A stretch of 43,060 bases of DNA, taken from an uncultured Actinobaculum sp. Its GTDB lineage: Bacteria > Actinomycetota > Actinomycetes > Actinomycetales > Actinomycetaceae. Below, piece by piece: positions 33,814-40,945 of the stretch (the first letter of the stretch is position 1; each line of letters opens with the position of its first letter). Below the pieces are notes generated by a model. It saw nothing but the letters and a program-made list of their open reading frames with translations, was not told the origin of the DNA and did no database searches. The position numbers and the translations under genes are program-made. The stretch spans positions 1-43,060 of the forward strand of contig CALIHR010000023.1 of NCBI GenBank assembly GCA_938020505.1. Direction: 5' to 3'.

Positions 33814-34276
33814 GGCTCTCTCCTTTCGCAGCGACAGCCTTGTCCGTCGCGTCTCTCAGGGCCATCCAGCCCAAAAGCGCGCACTTGATGCGCATGGGGA
33901 ACTTCGCCACGCCGACGAAGGCCGCGGCGTCCCCCAGGGTCTCTTCGACGTCCTCGGTCAGGCCCGCTCCGCGCGAGTCCATGAGGGCCCGGAACTGCTC
34001 GTACAGATCCTTCGCCTCCTCGACGCTGGCGCCTTCGAGCATGTCGATCATGATGCCGATGCTCGCCCGGGAAATGGAGCAGCCCTCGCCCGTCCACGCC
34101 ACTTCGGCGATGCGTCCGCCGTCGTCGGACATCCGCACCCTGAGGTTCACCTGGTCCCCGCAGGTCGGGTTGACCTGGAAAGACTCGCCGTCGAAGGGGT
34201 CGAGCTCGCCCTCGCCGCGCCGTTCGCGGGCGGCGTCGAGGATGATCTGCTGGTACATCTGATCGAGGTCGTTCAT
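33806..34276 (-). CDS. sufU: SufU, zinc-dependent sulfur acceptor for SufS
   Basis: 156 residues. Takes persulfide sulfur from SufS for Fe-S assembly in Gram-positive bacteria. The ligands of the SufU zinc site are in place: Cys39 and Asp41 in NPTCGDQ, Cys66 in GEGCSISRAS and Cys132 in RIKCALLGW, with the insertion between the last two that separates SufU from IscU. ATG 34276 follows GGAGGAGAG; the five upstream in-frame residues belong to the duplicated start region. Between sufS and sufT in the suf operon. Confidence 0.95.
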   Translation of the reverse strand: MNDLDQMYQQIILDAARERRGEGELDPFDGESFQVNPTCGDQVNLRVRMSDDGGRIAEVAWTGEGCSISRASIGIMIDMLEGASVEEAKDLYEQFRALMDSRGAGLTEDVEETLGDAAAFVGVAKFPMRIKCALLGWMALRDATDKAVAAKGESHG

Positions 34277-34302
34277 CTCTCCTCCACGCAAGAGTCGTTC
34301 AT
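34273..34302 (-). other. Nine-codon minicistron between sufS and sufU
   Basis: ATG 34302 overlaps the sufS TGA (ATGA), has a GGGGGAGAG ribosome binding site, codes MNDSCVEER and ends in a TGA that overlaps the sufU ATG. It arises from the 26-bp duplication. It may be translated and could affect coupling between sufS and sufU; a functional peptide is doubtful. Confidence 0.4.
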
Positions 34303-34316
34303 CTCTCCCCCACGCC
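34273..34316 (-). repeat. 26-bp-period duplication of the sufU start region
   Basis: A 20-base block holding a GGAG-type ribosome binding site and ATGAACGAC occurs twice, 26 bases apart, with 19 of 20 identical. The upstream copy contains the sufS stop; the downstream copy is the true sufU start. Confidence 0.8.
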
Positions 34317-35579
34317 GAAGAATGGGCGGACTTTCTTCAAAGCCTCCAGGAAGGCGTCGACGTCGGCCTCGTCGTTGTACGGCCCCAGGGAGGCCCTGGA
34401 CGAGGCGAAAACGCCGAAATGCCGGTGTATGGGCTGCGCGCAGTGGTGCCCCGTGCGCACCGCCACGCCGTCGGCGTCGAGAACCTGCCCGACGTCGTGG
34501 GGATGCACGCCGTCGACGGAAAAGGCGACGGCCCCCGTGCGGTCGACGGCCTCGCGCGGGCCGAGCACCCGCACTCCCGCGATGTCCGCCATGCCGGCGA
34601 GCATGCGCTCCGTCAGCTTTTTTTCGTGCGCCGCCACGCGGTCCATCCCGGCGGCTGCGAGATACTCGGCAGCGGCGCCCATGCCGACCGCTTCGGCCAC
34701 CGGCTGGGTCCCGGCCTCGAAACGCTCGGGCGGCTGGGCGTAGGTCGCCCCGTCCATCTCGACCACCTCGATCATCGACCCGCCGAACTGGTACGGCGGC
34801 ATCGCTTCGAGGAGCTCGCGCCTGCCGTAGAGCGCCCCGACGCCTGTGGGGCCCAGCATTTTGTGCCCCGAGAAGGCGGCGAAATCGACGTCGAGGGCCT
34901 TGAGGTCGACGGGCATGTGCGGAACCGACTGGCAGGCGTCGAGCACCGTCAGGGCGCCCGCCTCGCGGGCCGCCGCGACGACGGCCTTGACGGGCGCGAC
35001 CGCCCCGGTGACGTTGGAGACGTGGGCGAAGGCCACGAGCTTGGTCGATCCGTCGATCACGGAGAGCGTCTCCAAGTCGATGCGCCCGTCCGGATCGCAG
35101 TCGAGCCACCTGAGCTCGGCCCCCGTCCGTTTGCACAGCTCCTGCCAGGGCACGAGGTTGGCGTGGTGCTCGGCCCGCGTGACCGCCACGCTGTCGCCCG
35201 GCCCCGCGTTCAGCCGCCCTTGCAGCGGCGACGCGCCCACGGAGGGCCCGCGGCCGGCCGAAACATTCGACATGGCGTAGGCGAGGAGGTTGATCGACTG
35301 GGTCGTCCCCGAGGTCCAGACGACCTCGCCGGGGTCGGCTCCGACGAATCGGGCGACTTTTTCGCGCGCGTCCTCGAACGCGGCGCTCGCCTCCTCCGCG
35401 AGAAGGTGCGATCCGCGTTTGACCGCCCCGTTTTTGGCCACAGACATCTCCTCGACGGCGTCGAGGACGGCCCTCGGTTTGAGGGAGGTCGCCCCCGAAT
35501 CGAGGTAGACGAGCCGGTTCCCCCCGCGCGCCGGGCGCGCGAGGGTCGGGAAATCCGTCCGCGGAACCGGGCTCGCCAC
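34299..35579 (-). CDS. sufS: SufS cysteine desulfurase
   Basis: 426 residues. PLP enzyme that takes sulfur from cysteine. PLP lysine Lys240 in FSGHKMLGPTG, His-containing RAEHHANLVPW, and catalytic persulfide Cys380 in RTGHHCAQP; the short loop around that Cys is the class II (SufS) type. The GTG start at 35579 is one base after the sufC TGA. A non-conserved Gly/Ser-rich insert (about 107-125) follows AYAMSNVSAGRG. It works with SufU, encoded next, and the SufBCD scaffold. Confidence 0.96.
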   Translation of the reverse strand: MASPVPRTDFPTLARPARGGNRLVYLDSGATSLKPRAVLDAVEEMSVAKNGAVKRGSHLLAEEASAAFEDAREKVARFVGADPGEVVWTSGTTQSINLLAYAMSNVSAGRGPSVGASPLQGRLNAGPGDSVAVTRAEHHANLVPWQELCKRTGAELRWLDCDPDGRIDLETLSVIDGSTKLVAFAHVSNVTGAVAPVKAVVAAAREAGALTVLDACQSVPHMPVDLKALDVDFAAFSGHKMLGPTGVGALYGRRELLEAMPPYQFGGSMIEVVEMDGATYAQPPERFEAGTQPVAEAVGMGAAAEYLAAAGMDRVAAHEKKLTERMLAGMADIAGVRVLGPREAVDRTGAVAFSVDGVHPHDVGQVLDADGVAVRTGHHCAQPIHRHFGVFASSRASLGPYNDEADVDAFLEALKKVRPFFGVGER

Positions 35580-35580
35580 G

Positions 35581-36333
35581 TCAGGCCTCGATGTACTCGT
35601 CGTAGCCGCGCTCTTCCAGCTCGTCGGCCAGCTCGGGACCGCCCGTCACAACGATCTTGCCCTTCGCGAAGACGTGGACGAAATCGGGCTTGATGTAGCG
35701 AAGAATCCGCGAGTAGTGGGTGATGAGCAGGATCGAGTTGCCCGTCCGCCCGTGGACCCGGTTGACGCCCTCGGACACGACGCGCAGGGCGTCGACGTCG
35801 AGGCCGGAGTCGGTCTCGTCGAGGATCGCGACCTTCGGTTCGAGCAGCTCCATCTGGAGGACCTCCGTGCGCTTCTTTTCGCCGCCGGAGAAGCCGACGT
35901 TGAGGTCGCGCTTGACGAAGTCGGGCGAGACCTTGAGGGCCTCGGTCGCCTCGCGCACGCGCTTCGTCCACTGGCGCAGCTTGGGGGCTTCGCCGTCGAT
36001 CGCCGTCTTGGCCGTGCGAAGGAAGTTCGTCACGGACACGCCCGGCACCTCGACGGGGTATTGCATCGCGAGGAAGAGGCCCGCCTGGGCGCGCTCGTCC
36101 GGCGTCATGTCGGTGATCTCTTCTCCGTCGAGGAAGACCTGCCCCTCTGTGACGCGGTACTTGGGATGGCCCGCGAGCGCGTAGGCGGTGGTGGATTTGC
36201 CCGAACCGTTCGGGCCCATGATCGCGTGGATCTCGCCGTCGCCGATGTTCAGATCGACGCCGTGGAGGATGGGCTTCATTCCGTCGGTTGTCTCGACCGA
36301 GGCGTGAAGGTTGCGAATCTCAAGGGTTGGCAC
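35581..36333 (-). CDS. sufC: SufC, ATPase of the SufBCD scaffold
   Basis: 250 residues. ABC-type ATPase without membrane partner. Walker A GPNGSGKSTTAYALAGHPKY, signature GFSGGEKKRTEVLQM, Walker B VAILDETDSGLDVDAL and the switch LITHYSRIL are all SufC-typical. It powers rearrangement of the SufBCD complex during cluster assembly. GTG 36333 follows AGGAGA with a five-A spacer. It lies 10 bases after the Rieske gene. Confidence 0.97.
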   Translation of the reverse strand: MPTLEIRNLHASVETTDGMKPILHGVDLNIGDGEIHAIMGPNGSGKSTTAYALAGHPKYRVTEGQVFLDGEEITDMTPDERAQAGLFLAMQYPVEVPGVSVTNFLRTAKTAIDGEAPKLRQWTKRVREATEALKVSPDFVKRDLNVGFSGGEKKRTEVLQMELLEPKVAILDETDSGLDVDALRVVSEGVNRVHGRTGNSILLITHYSRILRYIKPDFVHVFAKGKIVVTGGPELADELEERGYDEYIEA

Positions 36334-36343
36334 TTTTTGTCTC

Positions 36344-36679
36344 CTAGGAGGCGGCGTCGACGTCGACCAAGACGTCGTCGCCTTCTATTTCAATGGCGTA
36401 TACGGGGACCGGCTTGGTCGCCGGCAAGGTGAGCGCCTTTCCGCTCCTGATGTCGAACAGCGCGCCGTGCTTCCAGCATTCGATCTCGCCTTCGTCGACG
36501 TCGCCCTCGGCGAGGGAGTAGTCGTCGTGGGAGCAGGTGTCGCCGATGGCGTGCCACGTTCCGTCGGAATCGCGGACCACCGCCACCGCCACCTGCTCGC
36601 CTGCGGCCGATCTCATCTCCACCTGGAGCGCTCCGGCGGCGGCGACGTCGCCCACGGAGCAGGCGCGCGCGTAGCTCAT
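36344..36679 (-). CDS. Rieske [2Fe-2S] ferredoxin-like protein in the suf operon
   Basis: 111 residues, one Rieske domain. Cluster ligands are Cys49-x-His51 (DTCSHDD) and Cys68-x2-His71 (ECWKHG), as in ferredoxin subunits of ring-hydroxylating dioxygenases and non-heme oxygenases. Here it sits between sufD and sufC with ATGA overlap to sufD, an arrangement common in actinobacterial suf operons. It may supply electrons for cluster assembly or repair; this has not been shown by sequence. No oxygenase genes are present nearby. Confidence 0.92.
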   Translation of the reverse strand: MSYARACSVGDVAAAGALQVEMRSAAGEQVAVAVVRDSDGTWHAIGDTCSHDDYSLAEGDVDEGEIECWKHGALFDIRSGKALTLPATKPVPVYAIEIEGDDVLVDVDAAS

Positions 36680-37851
36680 TCGGCGTCCCTGGAAGCCTGG
36701 GCGAGGTCGAGCTCGCGCTCGATGGCGGCCATGAGCTTGGCTTGGACGGATTCGACTCCTATCGACTCGACGAGCTCGGCGAAGAAGCCGCGCACGACGA
36801 GCCGCCTGGCGACGTCTTCGGGCACTCCCCGCGCGCGCAGGTAGAACAGCTGCTCCTCGTCGAAGCGGCCGGTCGCCGAAGCGTGGCCCGCCCCGGCGAT
36901 CTCCCCCGTCTCGATCTCGAGGTTCGGCACGGAATCGGCCTTGCCGCCCTTGGTGAGCACGAGATTGCGGTTGAGCTCGTAGGTGTCGGTGTTCGTGGCG
37001 GTCGGGCGGATGAGCACGTCGCCGATCCACACTGAATGCGCATCCTCGCCCTGCAGGGCGCCCTTGTACGTGGCGCGCGAAACGCAGTTGGCCGGGTTGT
37101 GGTCGACGAAGAGCCGATGCTCGTGGTGTTCGCCGCCCTCGGTGATGTAGGCGCCCAGAAGTTCGACGTCGCCGCCCTCGCCCGCGAATTCGGAGCTCGT
37201 GGCGATGCGCACCGCGTCCCCGCCCAGGGTGACGACGATGTGGCGCACCTTGGCGTCGCGTCCCACGCGAATCCGCTGATGGGAGACGTGCCTGGCGCTG
37301 CGCTCGGCCTCCTGAACTGAGACGACCGTCAGCTCGCTGCGGTCCTTGGCCTCGATTTCGACGGTCTCGGCCAGGTCGCCGACGCCGGCGTGCTCGATCA
37401 CCACCGTGCCCTTGGCCCCTTCCTCCGCCAGGACGAGCAGCTGGGCGACGCTCATCCCCTCGGGGGCGCCGACGGCGATCATCGTGTCGGGGGCCTCGCC
37501 CGCGACGGTGACGACGTGGACGCGCTCGGCCGCCTGCCAGGCCAGCGCGCCTGTGCGGTCCTCCGGCTTTCCGACGAGCCCGACGCGCTCGTCGTCCCGG
37601 GGCGCGGATTCGACCGAGCCCGCCGAGACGACAACCTCGGCCTGAGCCGCGTCGAGCGTCTCAAAGAAGGGGGCGAGCCGCTTCATCGGCGTGAAGCGCC
37701 ACTCTTCCTCTTCCCCGGTGGGAACCTCGAAATCGGCCGGGTCGAATGAGCAGAGCCTGTCCGCCCGCGACGACCCCGTTCCCATTCCCTCGCCGACGCC
37801 CTCGCTTTCGAGGACGGCTTTCGAATGGTCAGTGGACAGCGTGTCGCTCAT
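36676..37851 (-). CDS. sufD: SufD, Fe-S cluster scaffold subunit
   Basis: 391 residues with the SufBD beta-helix core: HVSHQRIRVGRDAKVRHIVV, then GEHHEHRLFVDHNPANCVSRATYKG with the conserved His and Cys, and a C-terminal helical part ending RGVPEDVARRLVVRGFFAELV, shared with SufB. Pairs with SufB and two SufC. The ATG overlaps the sufB stop by one base (TGATG) and the end overlaps the Rieske gene start, so translation is coupled along the operon. The charged N-terminal 30 residues are variable. Confidence 0.96.
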   Translation of the reverse strand: MSDTLSTDHSKAVLESEGVGEGMGTGSSRADRLCSFDPADFEVPTGEEEEWRFTPMKRLAPFFETLDAAQAEVVVSAGSVESAPRDDERVGLVGKPEDRTGALAWQAAERVHVVTVAGEAPDTMIAVGAPEGMSVAQLLVLAEEGAKGTVVIEHAGVGDLAETVEIEAKDRSELTVVSVQEAERSARHVSHQRIRVGRDAKVRHIVVTLGGDAVRIATSSEFAGEGGDVELLGAYITEGGEHHEHRLFVDHNPANCVSRATYKGALQGEDAHSVWIGDVLIRPTATNTDTYELNRNLVLTKGGKADSVPNLEIETGEIAGAGHASATGRFDEEQLFYLRARGVPEDVARRLVVRGFFAELVESIGVESVQAKLMAAIERELDLAQASRDAE

Positions 37852-39302
37852 CAGCCGACGCTCCCTTCCATCTGGAGCTCGATCAGCCTGTTGAGCTCGA
37901 GGGCGTATTCCATGGGCAGCTCGCGGGCGATGGGCTCGACGAAGCCGCGCACGACCATCGCCATCGCCTCTTCCTCCGACAGCCCGCGCTGCTGCAGGTA
38001 GAAAAGCTGGTCTTCGGAGACCTTGGAGACCGTCGCCTCATGCCCCATTTCGACGTCGTCGGTGCGAACGTCCACATAAGGGTACGTGTCGGTGCGCGAA
38101 ATGTCGTCGACGAGCAGCGCGTCGCACACGACGGAGGACTTCGACCCCTGCGCCTCGTCGCCGATCTGGACGAGTCCGCGGTAGGAGGAGCGTCCGCCGC
38201 CGCGGGAGATCGACTTCGAGACGATCGACGACGTCGTGTGCGGGGCGAGGTGGATCATCTTCGCGCCCGTGTCCTGATGCTGGCCGGGGCCGGCGAAGGC
38301 CGCCGAAAGCGCCTCCCCGTGGGCGTGCTCGCCCAGGAGAACGCAGCTCGGGTACTTCATGTTGACGCGCGAGCCGATGTTCCCGTCGACCCATTCCATC
38401 GTGGCGCCGGCGGCGACGGTCGCGCGCTGGGTCACGAGGTTGAGGACGTTGTTCGACCAGTTCTGGATCGTCGTGTAGCGCACGTGGGCGTCCTTTTTGA
38501 CGATGATCTCGACGATGGCCGAATGGAGGGAGTCCGACTGGTAGATGGGCGCCGTGCAGCCTTCGACATAGTGGACGTAGGAGCCCTCGTCGGCGATGAT
38601 GAGCGTGCGCTCGAACTGCCCCATCGACTCGGTGTTGATGCGGAAGTAGGCCTGGAGCGGGATGTCCACGCGCACGCCCTTGGGGACGTAGATGAACGAT
38701 CCGCCGGACCACACCGCCGTGTTGAGCGACGCGAACTTGTTGTCCCCCGCCGGCACCACGGTGCCGAAATGCTCCCGGAACAGGTCGGGGCACTGCTTGA
38801 GCGCCGAGTCCGTGTCGAGGAAGACGACGCCCTGCGACTCCAGGTCGTCGCGAATCTGGTTGTAGACGACCTCGGATTCGTACTGGGCCGCAACCCCCGC
38901 CACGAGCCTGGCTTTCTCAGCCTCGGGAATTCCCAGACGGTCGTACGTGTTCTTGATGTCCTCGGGCAGTTCGTCCCACGAGGCGGCCGGCTTGTCGGTC
39001 GAGCGCACGAAGTACTTGTACTCGTCGAAGTCGATGAACGACAGGTCGGGCCCCCACACAGGCATCGGCCGACGTTCGAAGAGCCGCAGAGCCTTGAGGC
39101 GATTCTTGAGCATCCATTCGGGCTCGCTCTTCGCCGAGGAAATGTAGCGCACCACGTCCTCGTCCAAACCGCGCCGCGCATTGCGGCCCGCCTCATCGGA
39201 GTCGTGCCAACCGTAGTTGTATTTTTGGCCGAGCGCGTCAATGGTCTGCTGCTGCTCCTGAATCGCTTCGGCCACCGCGGCTTCATGCCGGGTTTGTGTC
39301 AT
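37851..39302 (-). CDS. sufB: SufB, Fe-S cluster scaffold subunit
   Basis: 483 residues, the most conserved Suf protein. Clear blocks include FIYVPKGVRVDIPLQAYFRI, MGQFERTLIIADEGSYVHYV, EGCTAPIYQSDSLHSAIVEI and the C-terminal GLSEEEAMAMVVRGFVEPIA. It holds the nascent cluster with SufD and SufC. ATG 39302 follows AGGAAGG and lies inside the 3' end of sufR (20-base overlap). No intein is present, unlike mycobacterial SufB. Confidence 0.97.
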   Translation of the reverse strand: MTQTRHEAAVAEAIQEQQQTIDALGQKYNYGWHDSDEAGRNARRGLDEDVVRYISSAKSEPEWMLKNRLKALRLFERRPMPVWGPDLSFIDFDEYKYFVRSTDKPAASWDELPEDIKNTYDRLGIPEAEKARLVAGVAAQYESEVVYNQIRDDLESQGVVFLDTDSALKQCPDLFREHFGTVVPAGDNKFASLNTAVWSGGSFIYVPKGVRVDIPLQAYFRINTESMGQFERTLIIADEGSYVHYVEGCTAPIYQSDSLHSAIVEIIVKKDAHVRYTTIQNWSNNVLNLVTQRATVAAGATMEWVDGNIGSRVNMKYPSCVLLGEHAHGEALSAAFAGPGQHQDTGAKMIHLAPHTTSSIVSKSISRGGGRSSYRGLVQIGDEAQGSKSSVVCDALLVDDISRTDTYPYVDVRTDDVEMGHEATVSKVSEDQLFYLQQRGLSEEEAMAMVVRGFVEPIARELPMEYALELNRLIELQMEGSVG

Positions 39303-39993
39303 GTGTTTCCTTCCTGACTTCGGCCTCGCGGATCCGCGAAACCAGGGGTATCGTCAGCGTGCACACGTGTTCCCCGCCGGCCAGAGTCGCGAGCCTTTGA
39401 ACGTGTACGTTGAGCAGACGATGGAACGCTTGGGTCTCCGCCTCGCACATGACCGGGAAGGACGACGCGACGTCGTGTATCGGGCAGTGGCCCTGACACA
39501 GTTGAAGCGTCAAATCCCCCGGGCCGCGCCGGACGCTGGCCGCATATCCGTCTCGCGTGAGTGCGTTTGCGAGAGCGGCGGCCCGAGCCTCCGGATCGGG
39601 CCCGGCCTCGTCGACGATGCCGGTGTAGCGAGCCTCAAGCTCGTCGATCCTTTGGGAAGCGAAGGCGTTCACGCCCTCGTCGCCCAAGGAGTCCCTTAAA
39701 AACGAAAGAACCTGGTTGGCCACGTCCGCGTAGGAGTCGCCGAACGTCGCCTGCCCGAGCGACGTCGCGACGTAGCGGCGGGACGGGCGCCCGCGCCTGG
39801 CGGGGCGGGAGGCGGCGCCCGTGTACTCGACGATCTGCCCGTCCGCCTCCAATTGGGTGAGGTGCCTGCGCACCGCGGCGGAGGTGAGAACCAGTATCGA
39901 GGCCAGTTCGGCGGACGTTATCGGCCCGCGTTCGATGATGAGTCTGAGGATGTTGTCGCGCGTGCTGACGTCGGCGTCGGGCTTGACGGCCAT
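39283..39993 (-). CDS. sufR: SufR, Fe-S-sensing repressor of the suf operon
   Basis: 236 residues. An N-terminal winged helix (TRDNILRLIIERGPITSAEL, LTSAAVRRHLTQLEADG, then a basic wing RPARRGRPSRRY) and a C-terminal domain with four cysteines, Cys166, Cys170, Cys183 and Cys211, positioned to bind an Fe-S cluster. In cyanobacteria and mycobacteria SufR represses its own operon when the cluster is present. First gene of the operon, overlapping sufB by 20 bases. ATG 39993 is chosen for the strong GGAGAGGGGG upstream. Confidence 0.93.
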   Translation of the reverse strand: MAVKPDADVSTRDNILRLIIERGPITSAELASILVLTSAAVRRHLTQLEADGQIVEYTGAASRPARRGRPSRRYVATSLGQATFGDSYADVANQVLSFLRDSLGDEGVNAFASQRIDELEARYTGIVDEAGPDPEARAAALANALTRDGYAASVRRGPGDLTLQLCQGHCPIHDVASSFPVMCEAETQAFHRLLNVHVQRLATLAGGEHVCTLTIPLVSRIREAEVRKETHDTNPA

Positions 39994-40038
39994 CTTTCCC
40001 CCTCTCCTAGGCAGTGCAATACGCAAAACGCGGCTTGT

Positions 40039-40047
40039 CTTAATAAG
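40039..40047 (-). promoter_or_regulatory. Possible SufR operator/promoter region
   Basis: CTTAATAAG, a small perfect inverted repeat, sits in the AT-rich stretch about 46 bases before the sufR start and overlaps a TATTAA -10-like hexamer; TTGCGA lies 15 bases further upstream. A site for autoregulation is plausible but weakly supported. The rest of 40060-40274 is GC-rich spacer with short repeats and no gene. Confidence 0.3.
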
Positions 40048-40274
40048 TTTAGGACTTCAGTCGCAATCTTTCCACGTCGCCGTGACGCGCGTTTGTGGAG
40101 CCCGGCCACATTTCGCCTGCGGGCGAAAGCCCGGAATGCCGAAGTGTGCGCCGCGCCGACCGAGGCGTGGGTTGTCCGCGGGAGGCCGCCCTCAGGCGCC
40201 AAAGCCTGCGCGGCGCCGGCCGAGGGGCGAAACCTCTGTCCGCCGAGGCCGAGCCCTGGCCTTTAAAGCCGGCC

Positions 40275-40859
40275 CTATCCTTTGAGAAGGGATTGGGCGG
40301 CCAGGACTCCGACGACGAGGGTCGGGCTGGCCAAGGCGCCTTCCCTGACGGCGGAGACGACGTCGCTCAACGCCCGCCATTCCATCTCGATCTCCGCCTC
40401 TTCGTCCTGCCGGACGAAATCGGTTTCCACGCTCGTCAGCCCTCGCGCCAAGTAGACGGTCAGCAGCTCGTCGGAGCATCCCGGGGACGTGTAGAAACGC
40501 GCAAGGAACTCGTATTCGGCGGCCGCCATCCCGGTTTCCTCCGCCAATTCGCGCTCGGCGGCCTGCACGGGCTCCTCCCCCGGCTTGTCGATCAGCCCCG
40601 CGGGGATCTCCCACAGGATCGAGCGCGTCGGGTGGCGATACTGCCGGATGAGAAGGACCTCCAGCCCGCCGCTCCCCTCCCGGACGGGGAGGACGGCGAC
40701 GGCGTCGTCGTGCGTGATGTACTCGCGCATCATCTTCGAACCCGTCGAGGCGAGGGCGAGCTCGTCGGTCACAAGGTTGAGGATGTGCCCGCGATAGCGG
40801 ACGTCCCTTTTCTCGACCTTGACGTGCCCGTCGTCCCTGATGTCGCGCAATTGCTTCAT
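40275..40859 (-). CDS. Nudix hydrolase (ADP-ribose pyrophosphatase type)
   Basis: 194 residues. The Nudix box is GEEPVQAAERELAEETGM with the catalytic REL-EE core; the glycine is one residue further upstream than in the strict consensus. VEKRDVRYRGHILNLV, LIRQYRHPTRSILWEIPAGLI and FYTSPGCSDE are typical of ADP-ribose pyrophosphatases, so it probably hydrolyses ADP-ribose or a related nucleotide sugar. ATG 40859 follows AAGGAG. It is 47 bases downstream of murJ, probably in the same transcript. Confidence 0.92.
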   Translation of the reverse strand: MKQLRDIRDDGHVKVEKRDVRYRGHILNLVTDELALASTGSKMMREYITHDDAVAVLPVREGSGGLEVLLIRQYRHPTRSILWEIPAGLIDKPGEEPVQAAERELAEETGMAAAEYEFLARFYTSPGCSDELLTVYLARGLTSVETDFVRQDEEAEIEMEWRALSDVVSAVREGALASPTLVVGVLAAQSLLKG

Positions 40860-40895
40860 AGCAGCTCCTTCTTCCTTCTTTCTGCGCGGACCGCC

Positions 40896-40945
40896 CCGCG
40901 CCGTCGTCATTGGGCCCGGCCCGCGCCGTCGTCATTGGGCCCGGC
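40896..40945 (-). repeat. Perfect 25-bp tandem duplication at the murJ 3' end
   Basis: Units 40896-40920 and 40921-40945 are identical. The murJ stop (40907-40909) lies in the second unit read. Because 25 is not a multiple of three, the second unit is read in another frame, where it supplies the stop. Confidence 0.9.
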
